A DNA stretch of 64,000 nucleotides from Bradyrhizobium sp. AZCC 1721 (GTDB lineage Bacteria; Pseudomonadota; Alphaproteobacteria; Rhizobiales; Xanthobacteraceae): assembly GCF_036924715.1 (NCBI RefSeq), contig NZ_JAZHSB010000001.1, forward strand, positions 1,045,001 through 1,109,000. The letters run 5' to 3'. A model generated the notes under the pieces. That model had not been told where the DNA came from. It did not search any database and was given only the letters and a program-made list of their open reading frames with translations. This document shows, piece by piece, positions 24,964 to 34,246 of the stretch. Positions within the stretch are counted from its first letter, which is position 1; each line of letters begins with the position of its first letter. The position numbers and the translations under genes are program-made.

Positions 24964-25557
24964 ATGGCCGAGACAAGCATTGCCAACAAGCGACTCGATC
25001 AGCGCCGGGTCGCGCCTGAGGGTCTCTTCCGGCGACCGCGGCTATACTTGGTTGGCGAGGCACCCGGCGCCGAAGAAGCTGAGCAGGGAAGGCCCTTTGT
25101 CGGACCGGCTGGCTGCGCGTTGCGCAAACTGCTCGAGCAGGCTGGGATCGATCTCAGACAACTGCGTTTGGCCAACGCGATTCCATTTCGGCCGATAGAA
25201 TGCACGGAAAAATCCACGCTGCGCAATCGCGCTCCGACTATCGAGGAAATCAATCAATACGGCGCCGCGGTACTGACGGACATCCGGCGCTCGAAGCCGC
25301 GCGTAGTCGTTGCGCTTGGCAGCACGGCGGCTCACCTATTCAGGGCGTCGCGTTCGATCCGAGCGTCGCGGAAGGCAAAGCTCCAATTTGATGGCCGTCC
25401 CCTGCAAATCACTTTTCACCCGGCCTACGTCCGCCGCTTCGGCGGGTCGAGCGGCGACGCTTGGCGTAAGATGGTCGCTGATCTGCGCCGGGCCTGGAAA
25501 GTATCGGCAATGTGCTCAAATGGCGCTCGAAGCAGGAAGCATTCTCCCGAGGGTTAA
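24964..25557 (+). CDS. Uracil-DNA glycosylase superfamily protein, cluster cysteines absent
   Basis: Protein of 197 residues. Motif GEAPGAEEAEQGRPFVGPAG (about 31-50) is the family 4 uracil-DNA glycosylase active-site loop; RAPTIEEI and ITFHPAYVRR match later motifs. Family 4 enzymes hold a [4Fe-4S] cluster with four Cys, one in a KCRPPGNR-type motif. Here that segment reads IPFRPIECTEK and the N-terminal Cys pair is missing. So this is a divergent member that may lack the cluster. Base-excision activity is plausible but unproven. The start has no strong ribosome site. Confidence 0.8.
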   Translation: MAETSIANKRLDQRRVAPEGLFRRPRLYLVGEAPGAEEAEQGRPFVGPAGCALRKLLEQAGIDLRQLRLANAIPFRPIECTEKSTLRNRAPTIEEINQYGAAVLTDIRRSKPRVVVALGSTAAHLFRASRSIRASRKAKLQFDGRPLQITFHPAYVRRFGGSSGDAWRKMVADLRRAWKVSAMCSNGARSRKHSPEG

Positions 25558-25597
25558 AGGCTGTTCAGCGGGGTTGCGTCATGCTTGCCGCGGGTCC

Positions 25598-26512
25598 TCA
25601 GCGCTCGTAGCTTGTCGGGTCTGGGCTGTCCGACGGATGCGCGAATGCCTTGCGCAAGACCGCCGACATCGGAGTCTTGAAATTGAGGCTGTTGGGCGGC
25701 ACCGGCGATTCGAACCACTTCCTGTAGATCGATTCGATCTCCGGGCTTCTGTATAGATCCGCGGTCGCCCGGTCGGCCACGGTCTTGAACGGTGCGTCGT
25801 CCTTGCGCAGCATGATCCCGTAAGGCTCGGCCCTGGACAGGGCTTCCTCGCTGATCATGTAGGCGGACGGATCCTTTGATCGCGCGATCGCGACGGCGAG
25901 TTGCACGTCATCGAGGACGTAAGCGGCCGCGCGTCCCGTCTCCAGCATGAGAAAGGCCTCCGCCTGATCTTTGGCGGCCAGCACTGCAATGCCGAGATTT
26001 CGCGTATTATTGACCTGATTAAGCTGCACCATGTTGGTCGAGCCCGATATCGCAACAACGGGCTTGCCTTTCAGATGGTCGATTGTCGCGATGTTGTCGG
26101 ACTTTCTCGCGGCAAAACGGGTCGCCGACAGGAAATGCGAATTTGTGAACGTCACCTGGCGCTGCCGCTCCGCATTGTTGGTGGTGGAAGAGCAGACAAG
26201 GTCGACTGTCCCATTCATCATGAGCGGAATGCGATTGGATGACGTGACGGCAAGCGTTTCGACGGCAACAGTCGAGACTTTGAGTTCGCGTTTGACCGCG
26301 TCGACGATCCTCATGCAGATGTCGACCGCATATCCAATCGCCTTTTGATCGCTGTCCAGATAGCTGAATGGCACCGAAGCTTCCTGAATGCCGAGGATGA
26401 TCCTGTTCGTTTCCTTGATCTTCTGGAGCGTTCCGGTCAGTTCGCTTGCATTTGCAGGCACGGCCATCAGGGCAGCCGCAATCATCGCCGCAGACAGGCG
26501 CATCGTCTTCAC
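25598..26512 (-). CDS. Amino-acid ABC transporter substrate-binding protein, GltI-like
   Basis: Periplasmic protein of 304 residues with a signal peptide (AAMIAAALMAVPANAS, cleavage near 22). Family 3 solute-binding motifs are visible: IILGIQEASVPFSYLDSDQKAIGYAVDIC, MNGTVDLVCSSTTNNAERQRQVTFT and the GKPVVAISGST hinge region. It resembles glutamate/aspartate-binding proteins. No permease or ATPase gene adjoins it, so it is an orphan here. Confidence 0.9.
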   Translation of the reverse strand: MKTMRLSAAMIAAALMAVPANASELTGTLQKIKETNRIILGIQEASVPFSYLDSDQKAIGYAVDICMRIVDAVKRELKVSTVAVETLAVTSSNRIPLMMNGTVDLVCSSTTNNAERQRQVTFTNSHFLSATRFAARKSDNIATIDHLKGKPVVAISGSTNMVQLNQVNNTRNLGIAVLAAKDQAEAFLMLETGRAAAYVLDDVQLAVAIARSKDPSAYMISEEALSRAEPYGIMLRKDDAPFKTVADRATADLYRSPEIESIYRKWFESPVPPNSLNFKTPMSAVLRKAFAHPSDSPDPTSYER

Positions 26513-26856
26513 TCCATGGACATCGGCAGTTCTTGTCAGGACCCGGTCTTAGCCGACATTGTTCTCTTGAGGTATCAAAGGTTGCTTCTAGCAGCTATCA
26601 ACCAATTTTATCGGCGAGCCGCATTGGGCGGCTCTACGAGCAGCCGCGCAGTGCCTGGACGTTCGAAACGGAAATGGTGAACCACAGCGCTTGACGGCAA
26701 GCCTAAGTGAAGTTCCCGCGCCGGAACTTGGCGTGCGATCATTCAGCGCGCGAAACACGCGCCGAAAAAAGGAGCGCTGCTCCGTACAAGTCCGAGGTCA
26801 TCTTAAGCTGAATGTTAATCCCTCGCGCTATCCGTCGCACAGGGCGGGGTGCGCGG
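26513..26856. other. Intergenic region between divergent genes
   Basis: About 340 bases. It should contain promoters for the binding protein and for the glycanase. No gene or clear hairpin is seen. The N-terminus of the glycanase could begin upstream at the ATG at 26812. Confidence 0.45.
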
Positions 26857-29065
26857 GTGGCAAGTATTTTCGAGGTTCAGGGTTTTGGCGCATTGTCCGA
26901 ATGGAACGGACAGTTCTCAAGCGCCTCGGCCAGGCAGGCATTTCAAAGGATCGCCTCGCTCGGATCGAATTCGATCGAGCTCATCGGCGCGGATATGGAC
27001 ACAGACCGGAACGTCCAACTCGGTCTTTGCCGAACCAGCCAAGACCGAAAGCGACGCCAGCCTCTTGTCAGGCTTTCAGGCCGCGCACGATGCCGGCCTG
27101 TCGGTGCTGTTCAAGGCCGCGCTCTCGACGTTGAACGGAACCAGGGTATCCAGCCTGGCACCGGCGGATGTCGCCGGCTTTTTCGCGTCCTACAAGGCCG
27201 AGATCGTGCATCTAGCTGCCGTCGCGCAGGCCGGTGGCGTGGAGATGTTCGCGATCGGCAACGAGATGAGCAGCCTGTCCGGCGAGCCGTATCGCGGCTA
27301 CTGGATCGATCTCATTGCGGCAATCCGCGAGGTCTATCATGGCGAACTGACCTATGCGGCGGCGACCGATGAGGCCTCGCATGTCAGCTTCTGGGATCAG
27401 CTCGACACCATCGGCGTCAACACCTATCCGCCATTGACGGCCAGCAATGCGCCAACCGTACAGGATCTGGTCGACGCGTGGACTGCCGTTCCGGTCAATC
27501 CCTATTACGCGGCAGCATTCGACTACAAATCACCGGTCGATTTTCTCCACTCGCTCGCGACCAAATACGACAAGCCGCTGCTGATGACCGAGCTCGGCTA
27601 TCGCAGCATCAATGGCACCGCGATCTCTCCGGGATCGTGGACGAGCAATGGTACGGTTGATTTGCTGGAGCAGGCGGACGCCTTCAGTGCCTTCTTCCAG
27701 GTCTGGACCGCCCATGGCGGCAGTTGGTTCAAGGGCGTCGAGCTCTGGCAATGGGATCTCAATAATCAATTTTCGGGCACGGGCTATTCCGTCATGGGAA
27801 AGCCGGCCGAGGCGATCGTCTCGCAGTATTTTCATGGCGACGGGGCGGTGCCCGATCTTGCGATGAGGGGATCGGCCATCGCCGACCTGATCGACCTCGG
27901 CCGGGGGGATGACACGATCAATGCCGGGCTTGGCGATGACATCATTCATGGCGGTGCCGGTGCGGATGTCATTGTCGGCGGGCCCGCAAGCAGCGGCAAA
28001 CTGGCGGTAACAACGATTACCCTCGTGGGCTATGGCTCCGCGGTTGGCGGCGTTGGCGCGCAGGCCCAAATCAAGTTGAACGGCGAGCCGGTATCCGGAT
28101 TAATGGAGTTCAACCCGGCCGCGGATCCATCTGAATACCAGACCTTCACGATAAGCTTCGTCGATTTCGGCCCGATCGCCTCCATCGACATCAACCTGGC
28201 GAACGCCACACCGGGGCGGGCACTGCATATCAAGGATTTCCTGATCAACGGCGTCGCGCTGACGCCGGCCGACGCCGCCAATGCAAGCTCGCCCGGCACG
28301 TTCGATCTCTACGTTCACAATATCCATGTCGACATGACCGACCACCAGGATTGGCTTTCCGGCGCGGCGACGGACAACGACATGATCGATGGCGGCGCGG
28401 GCAACGATCTCATCACAGCGGGCGTCGGCGACGACATCATCGATGGCGGAGAGGGCGTCGATACGGCGAATTTTTCCGGCAACGAGCGCGACTACGACAT
28501 CTCGATTGTCGATGGTCAACTGGTGGTGAACGACCGAGTCGCGGGCCGCGACGGCACCGATCATCTCACACGTCTCGAATTCCTGCAGTTCGCCGATGGC
28601 GTCGTCGACGCCAACGGGCTGTTCGCCAGTCCGGCGCAGAGCTCCGGCAGCACGCCGAAAATGCCGGCGACCGATGGCAACTCCGTCTCACCGCCACTGC
28701 TCGGTGGCGATGATAGGATTGAAAGTGTCAGCCCTGATGTGGAGGGACGTCTCCTTGGGTTCTTGAGGCCGTTTGTCGGTGGCACCCGCGAGCGGCTTAC
28801 CTTCGACAATCATGACGGCTTACCTATCGGGAACACCGATGAGGCTGGAGTCACATTGACCCGGACGGTTGTCAGCGCCGTCCTGAACAGCGCAAGCCGC
28901 GATCCGTTCATTTTCAGCGAGATGGTCAGGCATGATGTGGCAAGGGATTTCAAGGCAGGGGAGTCAATCGGGGACTGCGTGGTGCAGATCGATCCCGGTC
29001 ATGATGTATCCATCGCGTTCAGCGGCGGTACGCACCTGATATGGGACCATCTGCTCTTCACCTGA
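26857..29065 (+). pseudogene. Secreted glycoside hydrolase with RTX repeats, frameshifted near the N-terminus
   Basis: Two frames together make one protein of about 735 residues. The first encodes FGALSEWNGQFSSASARQAF and SLGSNSIELIG; from about 26985-27005 the match moves to the next frame with TQTGTSNSVFAEPAKTESDASLL. This TIM-barrel resembles GH113-like mannanases, with the acid/base Glu in AIGNEMSS and the nucleophile Glu in LMTELGYRS. After it come RTX-type repeats (GRGDDTINAGLGDDIIHGGAGADVI), a xylan-binding-like module and a second RTX block (MIDGGAGNDLITAGVGDDIIDGG), typical of type I secretion without a signal peptide. One extra G in the GCGCGG run would explain the shift. It may be a true lesion or a sequence error. 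The open frame after the shift runs to the stop at 29065. Confidence 0.75.
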
Positions 29066-29366
29066 TCGGGCAGATGCCGGGTTTCGTCGGCTGAGGCCGA
29101 TCTCGCCAACCAGGCGACGCGAAACGAGCCGGCTGCAAGGCTTTCGACAAATCCTAAAGTTTGTTCGAAACAGCAGGGCGGGTTTGTGCGTTGCGTTCTC
29201 GCAAGCCCTCACGGTGGCATCTGGCTGCAGCTTCCTGCGACATCCAATTGCAACCATCCGAATTGTTCCCGGTCCCGCATTGTTGCGCTGTCATTGCATT
29301 CGAAATAGCATCGATTGCGAGTCATGAGCGGGGCAGGGCAGAAGAAATGACATATGAGGTCCTTCT
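29066..29366. other. Intergenic region
   Basis: About 300 bases between the glycanase and the methyltransferase. It is less GC-rich near 29280-29360 and probably carries the methyltransferase promoter. No small gene or terminator is convincing. Confidence 0.4.
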
Positions 29367-30347
29367 TTGCAGCTTTCTGCCGTCGATCATTCGGTAGCGA
29401 ATACGGAACCCGCGCACTGGAAAAAGCGTCTTCGCTGTCCTCGCTGCTCGTCGCCGCTGCGGAACGTGTGGTCACAGCCAACGTGCTCAAACCGTGCCTG
29501 CGATTATAGCAGAGCCGGGTTTCCGATGATCGGCGCGCAGCCGGTGCTGATCGATTTCGCAGCCAGCATTTTTGAACGCAGGATGTACGAGGCCGAGAAT
29601 GGCTCGGCGCTGCGGCGGGACGTCAGTCGCAGTTCCCTTGGATCGCGGCTGCATCGCCTTACCTTCGGAGGCAATCCGGTTGCAGTCGCCAACAGCGCAA
29701 CGTTCATCGAGCTGTTGAAGCGGGGGTCGAGGCGGCCGGTTGTACTCGTTGTCGGAGGCGGGACGATCGGTTTGGGCGCAGACGCACTCTACCGGGACGA
29801 TTCCATCGAGCTTGTCGGCACCGATGTCTACGCTTCGCCGCACACCGTGCTGGTGGCTGACGCCCACAGTCTACCCTTCGAAGACGGCGTGTTCGACGGC
29901 GTCTGGGTGCAGGCGGTGCTGGAACATGTGCTGGAGCCCGCAACGGTCGTTGCCGAGCTGCATCGGGTGCTGCGGCTGGAAGGCCTGGTCTATGCGGAGA
30001 CGCCGTTCATGCAGCAGGTGCACGAGCGGGCCTATGACTTCTCGCGTTTCACGCAGAGCGGTCATCGCTGGCTGTTCAGGCGATTTTCCGAGATCAACGC
30101 CGGACCGGTCGGCGGCGCCGGTGTGGCGCTTGAATGGTCAATTCGCTATTTCGCACGCGCTCTCGGCGCGGGCAACAAGCTGTCACGCCTGATCGTGCTG
30201 CCGTTCTTCTGGATCAGATATCTCGATGCGTTCGGTCGCGGACGGGCCGCAGCAGACGCCGCCAGCGGCTTCTTCTTTCTGGGGCGCAGAGCCGAGCAGG
30301 CGATGGATCCGCATGACATGCCGGATTACTACAACCGGCAGAAGTGA
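29367..30347 (+). CDS. Methyltransferase with N-terminal zinc ribbon
   Basis: Protein of 326 residues starting with TTG, with GAGG about nine bases upstream; the first ATG in frame (29527) would remove the zinc ribbon. Residues about 23-46 (CPRCSSPLRNVWSQPTCSNRAC) form a Cys4 ribbon. The SAM-binding domain follows: VVLVVGGGTIGLGADAL (motif I variant), GTDVY, ADAHSLPFEDGVFDGVWVQAVLEHV and ETPFMQQVHERAYDFSRFT. Such proteins are common in polysaccharide loci and probably methylate a sugar. It lies at the left edge of the polysaccharide locus, opposite to the glycosyltransferases. Confidence 0.82.
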   Translation: MQLSAVDHSVANTEPAHWKKRLRCPRCSSPLRNVWSQPTCSNRACDYSRAGFPMIGAQPVLIDFAASIFERRMYEAENGSALRRDVSRSSLGSRLHRLTFGGNPVAVANSATFIELLKRGSRRPVVLVVGGGTIGLGADALYRDDSIELVGTDVYASPHTVLVADAHSLPFEDGVFDGVWVQAVLEHVLEPATVVAELHRVLRLEGLVYAETPFMQQVHERAYDFSRFTQSGHRWLFRRFSEINAGPVGGAGVALEWSIRYFARALGAGNKLSRLIVLPFFWIRYLDAFGRGRAAADAASGFFFLGRRAEQAMDPHDMPDYYNRQK

Positions 30348-30364
30348 GACGGATGGCGCGCGCT

Positions 30365-30778
30365 CTAAGAGACGCCCTTAATCTTCTTGCATGGCGTGGA
30401 CGAGGTTGACGACATCCGTGCGACGTCCGTTACGGACCGGATGGAAAGCTTTTCCTTGCTGGTGATGAAGCGGAGCACGCCGCGAGGATAGGCGTCGCAG
30501 AACTGAGCCAGCGTGGCTGCCGTCGCTGAAACGCTGTCCTGCTTGGGGACCACGGCGATGCCGCCATCGCGCAGGATATACGCGTCCTTAACGTTGGGCA
30601 TGGCCGATGCCGCGACGCAGATCTTGAACAGGTCGTTATAGGTCTGCGGCGTCAGGGACAGGTCCCCGCCGGGCGTTCCCAGGAGATACTCGCGGCTCTT
30701 GCGGCAGTTCTCGTTGTCCGCCCGCGCTGCACCGTTCGCGAGCGTCAGCAGTATCGCAGTCGCGACCAGCAGCTTCAT
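30365..30778 (-). CDS. Periplasmic protein, possibly Rap1a/Tai-like
   Basis: Protein of 137 residues with a signal peptide (LLVATAILLTLANGAARA). The mature domain has four Cys (about residues 26, 55, 93 and 128), compatible with two disulfides, and SREYLLG, LFKICVAASAMPNVKDAYILRDGG, ATLAQFCDAYPRGVLRFIT. The arrangement weakly recalls the Rap1a/Tai fold, but I cannot assign it. It overlaps the upstream glycosyltransferase stop by four bases, so it is the last gene of that unit and may be an accessory of polysaccharide export. Confidence 0.72.
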   Translation of the reverse strand: MKLLVATAILLTLANGAARADNENCRKSREYLLGTPGGDLSLTPQTYNDLFKICVAASAMPNVKDAYILRDGGIAVVPKQDSVSATAATLAQFCDAYPRGVLRFITSKEKLSIRSVTDVARMSSTSSTPCKKIKGVS

Positions 30779-31956
30779 GCCGTTATTCCGATGGCGCGGT
30801 CTGCAGATGCCGGCTTGCCGGTGTAGGGCAGGCCATAGGTTATCGCCGCGCATCGTTCCCATGAAAGGGCGCGGGCATGGGAGGATGCGCCTGCCGCGAG
30901 AATGGCGCGCAGATTCCGATCGGCGGCCAGCTCTGCAATCGCCTGCGATATGCTCTCGGCCGACGGCGGCACGAGAATTCCAGTCTCGTCGGCGAGCACG
31001 GCGTCAGGCACGCCGCCGACGTCGGTCGCGACGCTTGGCAGGCCGGCGGCCCCGGCCTCGAGATAGACCAACCCAAATCCCTCCACCCGGCCGGTCGTAT
31101 CGGGGAGACCCGTCAGGCAAAAGAAATCCGAGGCCGCGTAGAGATCGCGGATGTCTTCGTTCGATTGCGGGCCGAGGAAACGAATGTCGCAGGCCGCCGC
31201 CTCGGCGTTGCGCCGCAGAGCATCGACATAATCGGCTTCGCCGTCCGGGCCGATCACGAGCCACGTGATGCGATTGCGCAGATCGTCCGGAAGCTGCAAT
31301 AGCGCGGCAAGCGTCAGATGATGTCCCTTGCGGCGCGTGATGCGCGCGACCGTGATCATCACCAGCCGGTCTTCCGGCAGGCGATGGGCCAGGCGAATCT
31401 CCCGGCGCGTCCGTCGTCCGCCGAACCAGAACTCCGATACGCCGAGACTGATCGCGCTGATCTGGCGCGGGTCGACAGCAAACCGCTCGCGGAACAGCGT
31501 CTCGGTAAAACCGCTGTTGGCGATGATCTCCGTCCGCGGTCCGAACACGCCGGCGCCGCGGATCGCCATGCGCTTTAGCGGCGTCTGCGTTTCGTTGATC
31601 TCGGTGCCGTGCACCGTCATCAGTACCCGCGCCTGCGTGCGCCATCTCGAAAGCGCAACCGGAATGAAGAACGGCCAATCGGCGGCATGGACCACGTCAT
31701 ATCGGTCGCCGCGGACGCCGCGGCGTGCCAGCATGATCTTGCGCGGCATGTCGCGCATGGAGTGGAGGCCGCCGCTGTAGCGCACGACCTCGAAAGGAAG
31801 AATGCGATCGTCGTCGGCCGTCTGCTGTGCGTAGTCCGGCGCCACCACGGTGACCTTGGCGCCGAGCCGGCTCGCCGCCGCCGCAATTTCGCGCGCGTAA
31901 GTCCCAATTCCTCCCATCGCGGGGGCGAACTCGCTGGTCAACAGAAGGATGTTCAA
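30775..31956 (-). CDS. Glycosyltransferase family 4, GT-B fold
   Basis: Protein of 393 residues. The TTG at 31956 is preferred: GAGGG lies upstream and the upstream gene ends only 10 bases before. N-terminal LNILLLTSEFAPAMGGIGTYAREIA is the acceptor domain. The C-terminal GT1/GT4 nucleotide-sugar domain has VARITRRKGHHLTLAAL, FLGPQSNEDIRDLYAASDFFCL and the EX7E motif region EGFGLVYLEAGAAGLPSVATDVGG. It probably adds one sugar of the repeat unit in the cytoplasm. Confidence 0.9.
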   Translation of the reverse strand: MNILLLTSEFAPAMGGIGTYAREIAAAASRLGAKVTVVAPDYAQQTADDDRILPFEVVRYSGGLHSMRDMPRKIMLARRGVRGDRYDVVHAADWPFFIPVALSRWRTQARVLMTVHGTEINETQTPLKRMAIRGAGVFGPRTEIIANSGFTETLFRERFAVDPRQISAISLGVSEFWFGGRRTRREIRLAHRLPEDRLVMITVARITRRKGHHLTLAALLQLPDDLRNRITWLVIGPDGEADYVDALRRNAEAAACDIRFLGPQSNEDIRDLYAASDFFCLTGLPDTTGRVEGFGLVYLEAGAAGLPSVATDVGGVPDAVLADETGILVPPSAESISQAIAELAADRNLRAILAAGASSHARALSWERCAAITYGLPYTGKPASADRAIGITA

Positions 31957-31966
31957 CCCGGCGCCC

Positions 31967-33241
31967 TCAGTAAGTCGGCGCCGCGGCGGCAAGTCCGCGG
32001 GCATCCTGAATTTCCTGATGATAGCGGAAGACTCGCGCAAGCTGGGTGCCCGGCGTGAACGCCCGGATCGAGTCGGCGATTTGTACCGGATTCATCGTGC
32101 CCGCGTCGATGGCATTCCGGACGTCGACGAACCGCTGTGCGAGCGCATCGGCCATGTCGTCGCGGCTGCCGCTTCGCGCCACCAGATAGCCGCTGACACC
32201 AGAGTGGATCACGGGCTCGAGCTGGGGCAGGTGCATGGCGACGACGGGCCGGCCGACCGCAAGGGTTTCGAGCACGCAGCGCGGCATGCCTTCGAATTCG
32301 GATGTCAGGATGCCGGCATGCGCGCTCGCCAGCGTCTCCGCCATGCCGGCGGCGTCTTTGAAGCCGTGGCGGACGGTGATGTCTTCGATCGCGGCGAACT
32401 CTTCGAACCGGTGCGGGTCGCTGGTGCCGATATAGTGAAACCGTACGTCGCCGTTCAATCGCCGCAGGCGGTCGATCGTGCGAAACATCAGCGGTGGATC
32501 CTTGAATTCATCGAGCCGGCCGGCGAACACGATCTGAAATGGCGACGAGTTCAGCGGCCAGAGTTGCGGCTTGAAGATATCCGTGTTGACCCATGTCCAG
32601 AGCGTATCAATCTTGTCCTTGCGGCGCGGATAGGTCCGCTGCAACCGCTCGGTGATGAACGGATTGACGCAGAGAAATTTCTCGCTCATGGCGACGGCAA
32701 ACCGCTCGCCGGTATTGTGGACGAAGGCGTATTTCCGCAGCAGCGAATCCATCTGCAGTTTCGGCGCGCCCTCGCCGTGAAGCATCTGCACGAACGGCAG
32801 CCGCAGGATCGCCGGCAACCAGGAGAATTCCACCCGCCGCAGATCGACCGAGCACCGCCTGGCGCGGATCAGCCTTGCGATCGGACCGAAGTGGCGGAGC
32901 AGTGCCATGAAGAATTGCCCGGTCAGCGAGGTGCGGATGCTGCGGGCCGCTTCGCGCGCCTGCTGGTCCGAATAGTGCAGGATCGGCAGGAAGTCGAAGC
33001 CGCGGCCTCGGAATGTCATCCGGTGAAGCTTGCCGAGCTCCAGCTCGCCCGTCGAGTCGACACCGATGAAGAGGATGTCGGTGTCGGTCGGATGGAATGT
33101 AATGAAGTCGCGAATGTATGTTTCGAGGCCGCCCACCTTTTGGCCGCGCGGGTCGAACGGGTGGATCAGGCAGATCTGGTAACGTGGCTTGATCCGGTTG
33201 GCGTTTCGCGCCCGTAGCGCCAGGGTCAATGTTGAAGTCAT
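31967..33241 (-). CDS. Glycosyltransferase family 4
   Basis: Protein of 424 residues. The start at 33241 overlaps the stop of the WecG-like gene (ATGA) and has GGAAAG upstream. N-terminal HPFDPRGQKVGGLETYIRDFI is the acceptor domain. The C-terminal part has VFAGRLDEFKDPPLMFRTIDRL, HGFKDAAGMAETLASAHAGILTSEFEGMPRCVLETLAVGRPVVA with the EX7E motif. Probably an inverting or retaining sugar transferase of the polysaccharide repeat. Confidence 0.9.
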   Translation of the reverse strand: MTSTLTLALRARNANRIKPRYQICLIHPFDPRGQKVGGLETYIRDFITFHPTDTDILFIGVDSTGELELGKLHRMTFRGRGFDFLPILHYSDQQAREAARSIRTSLTGQFFMALLRHFGPIARLIRARRCSVDLRRVEFSWLPAILRLPFVQMLHGEGAPKLQMDSLLRKYAFVHNTGERFAVAMSEKFLCVNPFITERLQRTYPRRKDKIDTLWTWVNTDIFKPQLWPLNSSPFQIVFAGRLDEFKDPPLMFRTIDRLRRLNGDVRFHYIGTSDPHRFEEFAAIEDITVRHGFKDAAGMAETLASAHAGILTSEFEGMPRCVLETLAVGRPVVAMHLPQLEPVIHSGVSGYLVARSGSRDDMADALAQRFVDVRNAIDAGTMNPVQIADSIRAFTPGTQLARVFRYHQEIQDARGLAAAAPTY

Positions 33242-34032
33242 GCCGCTTTCCTCATGCGTGCCTGGACAATTTGCGGAATGGTTCGCGCAACGAGGCGCGG
33301 AACGACTGTCATGCATTTGATATAGCGGGGGCCGAGCCGGCGCGGCTCGCGCAGCATGCGCCATGCCCATTCCAGCCCGGTTTTGCGCGCGATGGACGGC
33401 GCGCGGTCTTGCGTGCCGGCGATGAAATCGAGTGCGGCTCCGATGCACAACACTCCGGTTCCATTCAGCTCGTCGAGGCATCGCGCCGCGAACAGCTCCT
33501 GCCGTGGCGCACCCAGCGCGACGAAGCAAATTCTGGCGCCCGAGGCTCGGATGCGTTCGATCGCAGCATCGGCTTCGCTGGAATAGGGATCAAAACCCGG
33601 TCCCGGCGCAAAGCATCCCGCGATTTGCAATCCCTTGAATCGTTCCGACAAACGCCGTGCCGTTGTCTTGAGCGTGAGATCGTTCGCCCCCAGCAGAAAG
33701 ACCGGGAGTCCTTTCTTGCGGGCTTCCGCGCAAACAGGCTCGACGAGATCGGCGCCGGTCGTGCGTTCGATTGGCACGCCCATGAGGCGGCTCAGCACGA
33801 CAATGGGGAACCCGTCGGCGGTGACAAATCGGGCACGACGATAGGCCGCGCGAAAATTGGCGTGGTGTTGAAGCTGGACGACGTGGTCGAGATTGAGCGT
33901 GCAGACGCTGAAGTTGTCGCCATGTTGCGCGGCCGACACGATCGAAGACACGGCTTCCGGAAGCGAGGGAACATTGATCGTTATCCCATCGACAGTGAGG
34001 CCCGGCTGCAACTGCGCTGGTGGTTCCAACAT
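33238..34032 (-). CDS. WecG/TagA/CpsF-family glycosyltransferase (GT26)
   Basis: Protein of 264 residues. The start at 34032 has AGGAG six bases upstream. Family features are SVCTLNLDHVVQLQHHANFRAAYRRARFVTADGFPIV (the catalytic Asp region), GADLVEPVCAEARKKGLPVFLLGA and ICFVALGAPRQE. GT26 enzymes transfer ManNAcA, Glc or similar sugars onto lipid-linked intermediates. First gene of a four-gene leftward unit with overlapping stops and starts. Confidence 0.9.
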   Translation of the reverse strand: MLEPPAQLQPGLTVDGITINVPSLPEAVSSIVSAAQHGDNFSVCTLNLDHVVQLQHHANFRAAYRRARFVTADGFPIVVLSRLMGVPIERTTGADLVEPVCAEARKKGLPVFLLGANDLTLKTTARRLSERFKGLQIAGCFAPGPGFDPYSSEADAAIERIRASGARICFVALGAPRQELFAARCLDELNGTGVLCIGAALDFIAGTQDRAPSIARKTGLEWAWRMLREPRRLGPRYIKCMTVVPRLVARTIPQIVQARMRKAA

Positions 34033-34246
34033 ATCGACTCCTGCTGATGATGTAATCGAGAGACGCACTGGGAACGATCGACAGACGCGTTCGGCAGACG
34101 CGTTGCTTCGCGAGGGGAACTGCGTGCCGAAAATTTTCTTGACGGACATTCGTCACGAAATCGGACTAATGCGACGCAACGATGGCGATGCCGCGTTGCG
34201 AAGGACGAGACGTCGCGACGAATCATTCACATGATGGAGATCAGCT

